Below, one piece after another: positions 1 through 12,268 of a stretch of DNA of 45,762 bases. Made by a program: the position numbers and the translations under genes. The notes beneath the pieces were generated by a model. The model was not told the DNA's origin. It saw only the letters and a program-made list of their open reading frames with translations, and searched no databases. This DNA comes from Darksidea phi (Eukaryota; Ascomycota; Dothideomycetes; Pleosporales; Lentitheciaceae): NCBI GenBank assembly GCA_030770425.1, contig JASJFT010000299.1:1-45762 (forward strand). The letters are read 5' to 3'. Each line of letters starts with the position of its first letter. Within the stretch, counting starts at the first letter, position 1.

Positions 1-2269
1 GACTAAGCCCTTGTCTTGGCTTCCAACCTTCTCGGGATGCCCCGCATCCTGTGATTCGCGTGGGGTTGTAACACTATCTTAACTCTTATAGAGAGTTATT
101 TACTATAATATATTCTATTAATCCTCTTACTTTTTTTAGAAAAGTTTATCTAAGTATCTATACTCCCGAAAAACCCTATTTCTAAGGAAAAAATAATTTT
201 ATAAAGAAGACCTTCTAGGTATTTAGTATCTATATTATATTCTATTATCTTAATAGAGGGTTTTCGTAGTCTTTCCGGCTTCGTAGCCTTTAGTTTTAAC
301 CCTATAATATATAGTTAATTTTATTAAAAAGTATATATAACTTAAGTATTAGTCTACTATTAGTATATATTTATAACTTTTATTTATTATTTCTATAACT
401 TATAGTCTATATATATTTTTATAAGTTCTTATACTAGTAGTAATAACGTTACTACTCCCCTTATAGATAATTTTTAGTAACTTCTATTTAGTAGATACTT
501 ACTATCTTTATATAAGAGCTATTTATTAAGTATAATCTCTATAATTACTTTACTTATTTATAATATCTTTATAAAGACTTTAGAACTAGTCTAGACTCTA
601 TTTAATTTAGTCTTAATATCTATTATAATAGTATAATTTAGTAATACCTAGTAATTATTAGCTATCGTCTATTATAACTTATAATTATATTAAATTACTT
701 ATTTACCTATAACTCTTCTAATAAGAGAAATTCTATTTATATCTTTATAGACGTTTATCTAAGAGATAATAAATTATTATATACTATATCTCTTTAAATA
801 TCTTTATTTCTATATTTTAAACTTTTATTAATAAATATCTAAGATACTATTAGCTTAAGTATAAAATAGTCTCTTTTAGTATAAATATAAGAAGGTATAT
901 CTACTTCTAGATTTCTCTACTTTATTTCTTAATACTCTTAAGATCCTACCTCTTATTATAATTACCTCTATTAACTAGTATAATAATACTATTCTTTTTA
1001 AGTATATCTATACTCTTCCTATCTATCTAAAGCCTTAGCTCTCCCTTATATACTATTAGTATATAAACTATCTTCTTTAGTTTATATAGGAGTTTAATAT
1101 AGTTAAACTTTATTAGATTACTTTAAGTAACTAGTACTAGAAGGCTAATATTTATACTATTTATAATAAATATAAAGTTTATTATTAGACCTACTTAATA
1201 GTATATACTAGTCTTTTCCTCTTCTTATCGACGTAGTTTTACTAATAATTCGTATAGATTAAGTCTACTTTTTACTATTACTTTAATCTTCTTACCTTTA
1301 CTATTAAGTATATTTAGTATTATAATACCTAAGTTACTCGTAATAATAAGAATATAGATTCTAATATACTTAAGAAGATTTAGTAGAATATATAGTTTTA
1401 TACTTTTAATATTAATATTAGTTAGAACTAGTATAAGACTAAGTAAAAGTATCTAATTAAGAATACTAGTAGTAAGGTAGAATTACGCTAGGCTATAACT
1501 ATAGTATATAAGCTTAACTTCTAACGTTATTAGATATATTCTAGTATCTTTCTAATAACTTTTTATACTAATTCCTCTAGTATAGACTAGGTAGTATTAG
1601 TTATTTAGTATCTATTAATTTCGTAGCCTCTACTATTTATAAGGTTTATTTTATTAAGTATAACTTCTTAACTAGTATACTCCTTAGAATTACTAATTAT
1701 AAGTATTATTAGTACTATTATAATCCTAATATTTCTAATAGAAATATTATTAGTAGAGATATAATACTTATTACCTCTTAGAAGGGAGCGTTATAAAGCT
1801 TCTTTAAGAACTTCTCGTCTAATATATATAGCTTACTTAGATTGTCTATAAACTATATAATACTTAGTTAAGATTTCTATTATTAGGATATATAGATAGG
1901 ATAAATACCTATATTAAAGTCTAGTCTTACTAATTACTTTTTAAGTATATATCTTTTTAGATTTATAATCTATCTATTACTATAATATATAAAGGCTAGT
2001 CTTACTAAATTCTTTAAGCTATAGCTTATTACTAAAGTAGATAATATTCTTTCTTTAACTAATTACTTTACTTATATAGTATCTCTTAAGTAGAGTCTTA
2101 AGAATATCTTTTAGCTAGATCTTTTAGTCCTTCTTTTATATTAATATTACTTATATAGTCTATCCCTTTAAAACTTTTTACGTATATTATTATCTCTTTA
2201 TAAAGTTTATAATATTTCTTTAATAGCTTTCTACTTTAGATAAATTAATATTTAATTATCTAAATTTAT

Positions 2270-2440
2270 TTAATATTTTATAAGAATCTTATTATAATTA
2301 TTAAAAGAGATCTTAAACTTCTATATACTATTCTTATATAACTAACTTAACTACTTTATAAGAAAGAATTTCTTATTATATACTATCTTATATACGAGAA
2401 TAGCTTTAACTTTATATTAATTACTATTATTAAGCTTTAA
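2270..2440 (-). pseudogene. Chromodomain remnant at the C-terminus of the Gypsy Pol
   Basis: Following KRPLKKLNVKYLESF and GKLSYQLKLP (the integrase C-terminal GPY/F-like region at about 2,520-2,640), the minus-strand translation gives AILVYKIVYNKKFFLIK near 2,370-2,410, then KNSIQKFKISFNN. This has the shape of a chromodomain (an I-L-x-x-K-x-x-x-x-x-x-F-L-V-K-W-x-G core followed by the E-x-x-E-N-L helix region), with the key aromatic residues partly lost by G-to-A changes. A C-terminal chromodomain is diagnostic of the chromovirus branch of Gypsy. Confidence 0.6.
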
Positions 2441-2599
2441 ATACTATATAGGTTTAAATCTAAAGTTTAAACCTTCTCTTAGCTCTATCTATTTCTCTAG
2501 AAGAGATATATAGAAGATAGAATATAGTTAGAATATTAATAGAGGTAACTTAAGCTAATAGCTTAGCTTCCCCTACTTAGTTTAAATAATAAAGGATTC

Positions 2600-3660
2600 T
2601 AAGTACTTTACGTTTAGCTTTTTTAAAGGGCGCTTAGTCTTAATATTAATAGTCTTTAAAATTATCTTTTCGCCGATAGTAAAATACTTACTTATTCTCT
2701 TTAAGTTATACTAGTATTACTAGCTCTTCTAAGTATAGATTAATATATTCTAAATATTAGAAAACTATTACGTTTAATTAGTTAGAAAGTTAACGACTTT
2801 TTAATATATATTTAAGATCTTTTTATTTATACTCTAGTTACTAGACGGTTAATAGAGCTAATACTCGTCTTCTATATTATTAAAGCCCTTAGGTTTAATA
2901 TCTATTATAATCTTAATAGGGTATATATTATAATTTAAATAAATCTTAGAGTTATACGCGTATTCTACTATTAGAAGTAGCTAATATTAATTATTCTACT
3001 AATAGTTTAAGTATATTTATAGATATACTTTAAGCTCCTAATTCTAGTATTTAGTTTAATTATCTATTTATAGGTAGAAGACTATACTTATTCTTCGTTT
3101 AATATTAAAATAAAAGTATATATCTAATTAGAATTTACTAGTAAAAATAAAGTCTTAGTCTAAGATTAGTAATAATAAGAGTCTAACCTTAGTAAATACT
3201 TCTATAAATAATAGATCGATTAATATACTTATAGTAATATTTTTTATTATAGGTAGATACTAGACTAGCTTTAAAAAGTAGTCGATAAGTACTAGTATTA
3301 TATTATAGATATTATTCTTAGAATTCTTAGATTCTAGTAAATCGATAATAAAGTCTAGGAAGTAATTATACTATAACTTTTATAATAGAGAAATTAATTC
3401 TAGTAACCCCTATAGCTTATATCTTTATATTTTATTTATTTAGTATATTATATAGTCTTATACGTATATATTAACCTCTACTTAAAGTTTTAACTAATAA
3501 TACTTCTTTTATAAAAGTTTAATAGTTTTATCTACTCTATAATAGTCTCTTAGGGGGTTATTATAGTTTTTTATAAAAATAGCTTAATAAAGAACTTTAT
3601 TATTAGAAATCTATACTTTTTCTACTTTTTAAAGAATACCCTTTAAATCTATAATCTATA
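2600..3660 (-). pseudogene. Gypsy integrase remnant
   Basis: Minus-strand translation contains VDKTIKLL-KKYYWLKL near 3,500-3,560 (the zinc-binding N-terminal arm that precedes the catalytic core), then FIIDLLESKNS and IYNIILVLIDYF near 3,260-3,360 (first catalytic block). Further on come FIFTSKF (second block), NQTKYQN (third block, normally DGQTERQN) and EYAYNS near 2,960. Several conserved Asp residues are changed to Asn and the frame carries many stops. The order and spacing match the DD35E integrase of Gypsy elements. Confidence 0.8.
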
Positions 3661-4849
3661 AAGGTATACCCTTTTATTCTTCTCTACTTTTAGACTTTTA
3701 TATATATTATATATTCTTATAATAAACTATATTATATTTCTATACTTCCTAAATATAGTCTAATAATAGTCTAGAGGTTTTCTAGCTAAAGGGCGAGTCG
3801 TCGTTTATAACTTCTAGTAAAGACTTATATAATATAAAGGTAAAAAATACTTTATAATATTAAAGAAATATTAAAGTTAGATTTAAGTCTTCTAATTACT
3901 CTTTAAGTTTATTATTCCTATCTATAAATAGATTAAGGTTAATAGACGATATATCGTTAAAAACTAGTACTATATTAGGGGATCTTATAATAGAATAATT
4001 TATATTATCTTTAGATTTCTAATAAATTACTTATAGATTCTTATTAATAAGATTAGATTTATATACTATCTAATCTTTAACGTATAGAACTATAGGCTTC
4101 TAGAATATTTATACCTAGAGTTTATTTTAAAGTATAAGAAGTATAATATTTTTTAATATTCTCTTCTCTTTAAGCTAAAAGTCTTTAGTATAATTAGGTC
4201 GTTATAATAGTATATTAATTAGATTCTTTATACTAAACTTATATTTAATCTTAAAATTAAAATAAACTAACTCTTTAACCTAATATACTTACTTAGGTAA
4301 GAGTACCTTTATAGTTATAAAATATCTTAAATTATTATAATTATATAGTATATAGATAGTATTTAGAGTATATTTAAAATAATATTACTACTATTTAAAG
4401 ATTTCTATAATAGTAAATAACTCTTTATTATAAATATTCTATCGAATCTATAACCTAATAAACTTATAATTAAAGAATATAACTAGTTTCTAATATTTTT
4501 TTATTAAGAGTACTATTATTTATAGCTATAATAGAATAGCTACTATAGTAAACTTAGAGATATTAGTAATAACTATTATAAATTTTATTAGATTAAAGTA
4601 TTAGAAAATAAGAACTTTTATAAAGAGCTTATAAAGTATAAGAAATATATTATATATATTCTTTAGCTAAAATTAGAGAATATATTACTTTATAAGATTT
4701 TTCTTAATCTTTTTTAACTTTTCTATTAATACGTCTTTACTAGAATCTTATTAAACTAGTATTAGATTCTATATAGAGATTATATATTCTAAAAGTAAAT
4801 AAATAATATCTAAGTAATTATATATAAACTATTAATAAAAGTTTATAAA

Positions 4850-5490
4850 TCTAAAAAATACTTAAATATCCTAATAATCCTTAGGCTCTAGCTACTCTTT
4901 AATTATTTAGACCTATATTAGGTCTATAACTACCCTATAGAGGGTTATTATAAAGCTAAAAAACTCTACTAACTTTATAGAGAAGGTATACTTTAAGACT
5001 TTATAATAGAGTTTCTAATTATATAATCTCTTAAGAACTTTATAAATATATTATTTATAATTCTCCTTCTTTTTAAAGTATATAAGAATATTATTTAAAT
5101 AGATAATATATATTTTATTTAATAAATTACCTAAAACTTTATAGATATATAACTAAAATATAGTAGATATATTTATAAGATTAAACGATATTACTAAATA
5201 TTTAAAATAACTATAGTATATTTTAAATATTATCTTCTACTTATTATTCTTTTTAATATATAATTAATAATATATTTTATAAAAATTAAGTTTTATAAAG
5301 ATCTTAGCTCTAGATAACTAGTCTAGTATCTTACTTATAAGGGGTATAAAATAATAATTTTTAATTATTATCTTATTTAAACCCTTATAATTAATATATA
5401 GTTAAAGTATACTATTAGCTTTAGATATAAAAAGTATTAGAACCCTTACTAGAGACTTATTAGGATAAATCTACCTCTTCTCTAAAAAGT
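4850..5490 (-). pseudogene. Gypsy reverse transcriptase remnant
   Basis: Minus-strand translation near 5,358-5,401 reads YINYKGLNKIIIKN, the RIP-altered form of the Gypsy RT block with the usual LNKITIKNRYPLP core. It is followed by FIPLISKILD and AKIFIKL. At 5,081-5,101 the catalytic box reads YLNNILI where active elements have YLDDILI, so both catalytic aspartates are replaced by asparagine. Downstream, VEFFSFIIT near 4,950 corresponds to the EFLGFIIT motif at the end of the RT palm. Stops interrupt the frame repeatedly. The residue changes are all of the type expected from G-to-A on the coding strand. Confidence 0.85.
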
Positions 5491-8400
5491 TATTAAGATA
5501 TTTCTTTAGAATCTTAAGTTCTCTTTTAGAGAGATTATAAATAGATAAATTTAATAATATCTTTTTCTCCTTAAGATTAATAATATAATTATACTCTAAG
5601 TTAGAAGTAATTCTACTAGTAAGTTTAAGACTAAAATACTAAAGTTAATTATAAAGATATTTTAATACCTTTATAACTTTCTTAATATTAATTTTCTTAT
5701 TAGAATTATTATAAAAAGTATTTAGATAGTTCTTAAACTTCTATTACCCCTTTTAATAAAGAGCTACGACCCTTTATAAAGGGATATTTATTATTAATAT
5801 TATAACTTAGAAGACTATAGTCTTAAGTAGTTATACTAGTTTACGATATTACTTTATATAATAAATAAGATAATTATAAAGTTATAGAGTCTAGTTTTTT
5901 AACTAGAGTAGACCCTATTTATTTTAGTATTAAGTATTTTAAGACTTATTATCTCTTAAGGTTTATATCTTACTAATAGATATTTATAAATATTCTATAG
6001 CCTCTACTATATTAGAGAATTAGAGTTAATATTCTTTTTTACTTATAAGTAATTAAGTATAAAAGCTTCCTAGATATAGTATATATACTTTCTCCCTAGA
6101 TTATAACTATTATATTAAGTTATTAGATATTACCTTAACTTTAATATACTTAGCTATTATACTTCTATCCTACTACTTAAAAGATTTCTTTTAGTAATTT
6201 ATTTAAGGGTCTACCTTATATAGCTATAGCTAGCTAAGAATAAGGTTATAGCTATTTATAGGAGTAGTCTAAAATACTTAAAAATCTATTATTCTTATTA
6301 TATTCTAAAAATCCTATATTATTATTATAATAATATATAGCTCTTCTAGATATAGTAGTATATTAAAAACTTAATATATTTATAACTTTATATATAATAA
6401 TATTCTAGGAAGATTCTATTATAGTATAAGATCCTCTTTAATAATATTTAAGTCTAATTTTATATTAAAAAGATTCTAAACTTATATTAAAATATCTATA
6501 AAGAGGTATATTTTTATATTACTAGTAATCTATAAGAATTTATTATTAGTATTTAGTTCTAATAGTATTATAGTAATATTAGTAACTAAGGCTTATCTTT
6601 TTTTAAGAACGAGTTAGTCTTCTCTTCTTAAGTTTTATCTAATCTATTATTACCTTTAGAATAATACTTCTAATAATTCTTCTTTTAGTTAGTCTTAGAT
6701 TAGAATATTAATACTATACTCTTAGAGTATAATAAAGTTCTTAATAAAGACTATTTAGTATTACCCTATTAAGAGGACTTCTAATTCTATTTCTTCTAGT
6801 TAGAATTACTTAAAGTTACTAAAGATACGATATACTTTCTACTTATAATTAAGTTAAAATTAAAAACTTTTAAAAGAGTAACTAGTATAGGGATAAAGTA
6901 TACTACTATCTCCGTATCTTATAAGATATATTCGAATTATATTTAAGTTTATATATTTTTAAGCTAGTTATCTCTTTATATCTTATAGTATAAAGATTTT
7001 AAATACTTACTCTATACTATAAATATCTTTAGTATATTAGGGCTTATATTATTACTAAAAGGCTTTATCTTTAGGGCGGCTTTATAAGTTATAAAATAGT
7101 TAAAGAAAAAATTAAAGTTATTATTCTAATACTATTTAATATTCTAAAACTTAAAGTAGTTATTAAACTTTATTAAAACGAGGTTCTTTATAAGGTTCTT
7201 AAGCTTTATTTATAGCTAGGACTATATAATAACTTCGCTATTATTAATAGTTTAGTCTAGTAGGTCGCGATATATATTATTCTTAATAAGTATTATAATC
7301 TATATAGTATACTTAAGGATATTAGTAGTAGTAAAGTTAATTTAAAAGAGACTATTAATATCTTTAATCTAATAGTTTATAGCTTAGATCGTTAGGGTTC
7401 TCTTTACTAAGTCTAGTATAAAAGGGTCCTTAATCTTAGTTAGATTAGATAGCCCCTAATAAGTATCGTCTATTAGAGGTAGATTAACTATAGTTTAATA
7501 AATACCTATAACTAGTCTAAAGACTACTTAGACTATTTTAAGATCTACTTTCGTAGCTATAATCTAATTAACTAATATACCCTAGTATCGAAGGTCGATT
7601 AATACTTCTATTATTTTTACTAGAAGTACTTCGCCTAGGGCCGGAGTATAGATAGATATAGTATAAAATATACCCGAGTAATTACTATCTATAGGGGTAT
7701 TATTAGCTCCTAATATTAGTAGTATAGTAGTAGAAGCTAGAGGTTAAGATTATATAGATTTACTTTTATAAGAAATATTCTTATAATTAAAAGTTTCGTT
7801 ATTTCTTCGCGTAGATTAATAGTTCCTATTAGTTATAGCTATTATCGGGGCCCTATTAAAAGATAGTAGTTTATTAGATATCTTTAATATATTTCTATTA
7901 TTATACTATATATAAGTTATAGAGGTTTTAGAAATATATTAATCCTCCTAAATATTTTTAGGGTTAAATAGACCTCCTAGTTAGTAGTTATCCTTATTAT
8001 TTAATTCTAGTTCCTAAACTTATTATTTACTAAACTTAGAATACTACTAGTATATTTCGTTAACTAGTTATATATTAGGATTATTTCGTCTACTAGATAG
8101 ATAAGTACTAAAGTAGGTACTCTTCTTTAAGTAGGTAGTATAAGGAGGTATACTAATAACTTTAAATAGATATTATATAGTATAGTTAATAAGAACTTTT
8201 AAAGTATTAGCTTTTAGTATTAACGTCGTACTACTAGTCCTTAAAAAGAAGTAGAAAGGATTCGAATTATAAGGTATATATAGGTAGATAGATATAGAAA
8301 TACTAAGATAGTAAAAGGGTTATATTCGGATAGAAATAAGATAAATTCTTAAGAAGACGTAATAGTAGGACGTAGAACTATATAGGGTCTAGTATATAAC

Positions 8401-9989
8401 TATAATCGAATTAATAATAATCTAGAAGTCCTCTAGTAGAAGTAGACGTAATAAATAAACTATTTAATTCTTATTATTAATAGCTTTTTTAACTTATTCT
8501 ATATATTTACTAATATTAAAAATAGACTAAGAATACTTTATATTATAGGGTTTTCGCTTATTTTATATTAAGAAAGCGTAGAGGTTAGTTATAAAGTAGG
8601 GTATAGAATAAAAGAATTAATATTAATTATAAAGATAATTCTTTATTATCTAAAAGACTAGTCCGCTAGAGGTAGTTAATCTAGGTTAATAGATTATCTA
8701 ATATCTTTAATAGTAGATTATTAGACCTCTAAGACGAGACCTTTATATAATATAGTTATTAGTAGCTAATTTATTATATCTAATTAGTTTAACTAGTCTA
8801 GTACTATAGTTTTTATTAATTCGTTTACTTTAATTAATATATAGTCTAGTAGTAGGATCTCTTTTTATAGACGAGGCTTAAATATTATTTCTAGATCTCT
8901 ATATTATAGTCGTTTAAGTAGAGACTATAAATAGATTCTTTAAATATATAATTCTTCTAGGATATTTAAAATAATTAAAATAATTAAATCTAGAATTAGT
9001 TTATTAATTTTAACTAGATATTCTTATCTCTACCGTTAAAATAGCTAGTAGTAAATAAGAGGGCTAGTACTCTTTATTAACTAGTTAGTACTAGTCTTAA
9101 CGGCCTTCTTACCTAATATCTTATTAACTTAGAACGACTATTAAAATAAATAGTTAAGTTCTAGAATATCTTCGTCGCTAAATAGATAGTCTACTAATAA
9201 TAATAGAGATAATAGGAAATAGAGTTTAATAATAATATAGATATACTTCTATACTATCTTAATAAATATCTTTCTATATTTAAGATTATAATTAGTAAAC
9301 TAGACGAGCTAGTAGGCTAGCTATACCGCTAACGGAGGTAGTTCTAGGAGTAGGTAGATTACTATCTTATTAATTACTAATAGTATACTATTTCTAGAGG
9401 TAGCTACTAGCTTAAATATTATAGAACTAGTAATAAAATATTTTCTAGTCTATTAGTTAATATAGGTAGAATATATATAAATATATTATAAAGAAATACT
9501 AGTATTAAAGAGGTATAAAAGAGTATAGTAAAGTAGTAGAATAAGAGTACTAAGTAGGAGTAAAAATAGTTCTAATAAAAGTATTAACTAGTACTAAGTA
9601 GTTAGTAAATAATAATATTAATAGTAGCTATCTTATATTTATAACGATAGTTAATACTTAATATATTAGAAAGAAGCTTATTTACTAGTAATAAGAGCTT
9701 TAGTAGATATAAATAGACGTTTTTATTAAACTAGAATAACGTATTTTATAAGTAAGTTATTAGTATAAACGAGTTATTATTCTATCTAACTTTTTATATC
9801 TAAAAAGCTATATAGTTTAATAATATACTAGAAATCTATTAATATAATAGCTATTCTAAATTAAGTAGTATTTATAGTATCCTTTTTATATATTTATAAG
9901 TTATATTTAAATTCTTTATAATATATATAATATACTAAAGCCTATTAGCTTATATCTAATTATATAATAACTTAATATCTTTTATTCTT

Positions 9990-10760
9990 CTATTACTACT
10001 TAGTAGTCTATTAAATAATAATAGTCTCTTTCTCTACCTTAATTAAGGTATTCTACTTCTAAATTCTCTTTTTTTTATACTTTTTACGCGCTAAGATAAT
10101 CTTATTTACTTTCTCTAAGCTTATAATTTATTTATATATAAGTATAACTTTATAAATTATTACTTTAGTATCTTTTCTTAGCTAATTAATAATTTTCTTC
10201 TTATAGAGGTTCTAGAATTTATTTAAGATATAATTACTATAACTATTAAGAATTAGTAGCTAGTATATATCTACTCTATAATCTATTATATATCTAATAA
10301 AGTACTTTAGCTAGATAACTCCTAGATTATTATTTATCTAGCTATTATTACTAATAACGATAGTCTAATCGTCTAGTATATTACTCTCGTACTAGATAGA
10401 GAGATAGTACTTACTAGTAAAAATAATAAAGAGCGAAATAGTCTACCTAGTAATATTAATTTCTTATATTATAGTAACCTACTTATAATTACCTAGCTAG
10501 ATAGCTTTAGTCTACCTACGTTTCTCTAAGCTAGTAACGACTAGTCGCGTTAATATCTTATCTATTAAAAAGCTAGCTTCGTTAAAGTTATAGATATTCT
10601 AATTAATAATACTCTAGGTAGCCTTAGTACGCGCTACTAGGTTAAACTAGGTTTAAATAATATTAGGATTCTTATAAAGAGCTTACTATCGATTATAAGG
10701 TTAATTAAATTATATTCTAAGGCTATTAGTTTGTTTAACGAAGTTCCTAGGCTAGTAGAT
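9990..10760 (-). mobile_element. Fot1/pogo-type DNA transposon transposase remnant
   Basis: Minus-strand translation near 10,578-10,592 reads YNFNE inside NIYNFNEASFLIDKI. This is the RIP-altered form of the NIYNFDE(T/A)GF block that carries the first catalytic Asp in Fot1/pogo transposases. It continues with the KAI-x-x-GN-x-x-x-VT region and QLKYFIRYI, then LLILNSYSNY near 10,231-10,258 for the LLILDGHGSH block (second catalytic Asp, again Asp to Asn). Soon after, the frame enters the charged, basic C-terminal part (SLEKVNKIILARKKYKKK). The third catalytic Asp block and roughly 100-150 residues normally lying between are not seen, so an internal deletion is likely. Terminal inverted repeats were not found by eye. 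Confidence 0.72.
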
Positions 10761-11127
10761 ATCTACCTACTTAGCGCCGCGCGTAGTAAGTAGTCTATTC
10801 GCTATATCTCGTATAGCCTCTATAGTAGGGGCAAATTCTCGCGAATCTAGGTCGAGTATATAGCTAATAACTACCTCCTCCTCTAGCTTAGAAAGGTTCC
10901 TTAAGTTAGGCTAGTAATCGCGTCGCGTAGCCTTTTTAGCGCGTCGGTCGCGTAGCGTTAATCGGGGGACGTTAAACGTTGCTATAGCGCGTTAAACGCT
11001 CTAGATCTAATTCTAATCGATAGCTAAGATGGCTAGGAAGATATCTACTTCGTTATAGGGTAATCGAATAGTAGTTGGTTGAGCTATAAGAGTTAATAGG
11101 TAACGCGTCGCGAAAAGTTAGGTAGGG

Positions 11128-11161
11128 TAGCGACTCGCTTATACTAGCGACTCGCTTATAA
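11128..11161. repeat. Tandem duplication of a 17-bp unit
   Basis: The unit tagcgactcgcttatac is followed immediately by a second copy differing only in its last base. It lies in the CpG-rich right flank of the RIP tract. No function is evident. Confidence 0.85.
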
Positions 11162-11599
11162 AACACGTTATATTAAATTCTAGTAGAGGATATCTTTAGA
11201 CGTACGTATAGCCGTTAGTATCCGCCGTCTCGGGTATTAATAGTAGTCTACTATAGATTATAGTACTCTTAGGGGGCTTACTATTTATCTAACTCTATCT
11301 AGGTATACGACCCTACTAGTATATATAGTCTCCGCCGTATTCGATTAGTTTAGCGGCGAGTTTAATACCTTAACGATGCTAGATCTATACCAGCGCGATA
11401 GCTTAAGGGTATTAAACTAATATTTACCTTTAAAAGTGTCTTAGGCCTTACTACTAATAGTTTTAGTAGTTACTATAGGTATAGCAGCGATATATAGTTT
11501 TGGTGGCGGTAGGGCCGTCTACTCGTACGCTCAGATTTGGCGTCGAGGGCTTACTCGGAGGGCCTATAATTCGTACCACTTCGAAGCTACTATATTGTT

Positions 11600-12268
11600 A
11601 GGCTCACCTGGAAAGGGTGCCGTCTTTTGAATGGATCATGTATTTGTTAACTAACTAACTAGCCCTAGGGCGCTGCTATATAGGCCTCAGCCACACAGCC
11701 CTAGCCACACAGGCTAGCGCCACAGGCCAGCCACTCCATGCACCACCGTCCATGACACTGAGCATTTGGCAATCCTCAAACTGCTCGCTTTGCGTTAGCT
11801 TTCAGTGAGCAAGTCGCCATCTCTCACAGAAGGGCCTTGGGGCGGCTTGGAAACAATTCCTCCGCAACCATTTCAACCATTGCGGGCACCGCAATCGTAC
11901 GGATTATTATCGGCAGCATTTTCGATAACCGCAAAGGGTCCGGCTTGGGCATAGACAAACATTCATTGCCGTTGTTCTTCCCCATATATATAGACCCTAC
12001 GAATCTTGAGTCTAACCTAAGCCTAAATGCTCTAGAAATGACCTTTTAAAATTGGCTACTTGAATACAAACACAGCTAAAACTACTTTAACGAAGAGATT
12101 GACCCCAAATATAGAAATATATTATAATTTTGCTTCTTCACGTGTTTCATTTATTATTGACAACCTAGGACGTTCACTGCGCCATGGCAGTCTAAAACCG
12201 CGAGACGGAGGCGAAGACGCTGAAATGGCAGCTCGTATTGCCTACAGTCTTCAGCGTAGCTCACGATA
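11600..12268. other. Transition zone between RIP tract and first intact gene, no gene seen
   Basis: Base composition becomes ordinary here. Around 11,690-11,735 there is an imperfect cluster of short GCCACA/CCACAGGC repeats. Two 70-codon open frames on the plus strand (11,837-12,049 and 12,060-12,272) have no recognisable domain or codon character, and the second runs into the 3' end of the opposite-strand gene. I treat both as chance. This zone probably holds the 3' untranslated region of the HeLo-Rho gene. Confidence 0.6.

Larger units (their letters stand above)
2200..7600 (-). mobile_element. Gypsy-type LTR retrotransposon (chromovirus), RIP-inactivated
   Basis: Read on the minus strand through its many stop codons, this stretch keeps the order gag-like region, protease-like region, reverse transcriptase, (RNase H), integrase, chromodomain, which is the order of Ty3/Gypsy chromoviruses. 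Gag-like sequence lies at about 6.7-7.6 kb, the protease-like region around 5.8-6.1 kb, reverse transcriptase at about 4.85-5.5 kb, integrase at about 2.6-3.65 kb and the chromodomain at about 2.28-2.43 kb. The LTR ends could not be located by eye, so the limits given are those of the coding remnants. Stop codons in nearly every segment mean the copy is dead. The assignment of family is firm; subdivision of the gag end is weak. Confidence 0.8.
73..11600. repeat. RIP-mutated AT-rich tract made of dead transposons
   Basis: About 11.5 kb with no usable reading frame. By eye, CpA and TpG are nearly absent from ~75 to ~10,730, while TpA is extremely common and CpG, GpA, ApG, CpT and TpC persist even in the less AT-rich patches. 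This is the signature of repeat-induced point mutation (C to T in CpA context on both strands), known only from fungi. The left edge is sharp: the first ~72 bases are ordinary sequence. The right edge is gradual: from ~10,730 to 11,600 CpG-rich sequence with occasional CpA/TpG reappears. Recognisable contents are a Gypsy-type retrotransposon and a Fot1/pogo-type transposase, both on the minus strand. The stretches ~73-2,200 and ~7,600-9,980 are equally mutated and I could not assign them to a family. Confidence 0.93.

Noticed and set aside
10760..11360. The CpG-rich stretch as a promoter-like CpG island
   Set aside because: Its CpG content is better explained by RIP removing CpA/TpG while sparing CpG; no gene starts here.
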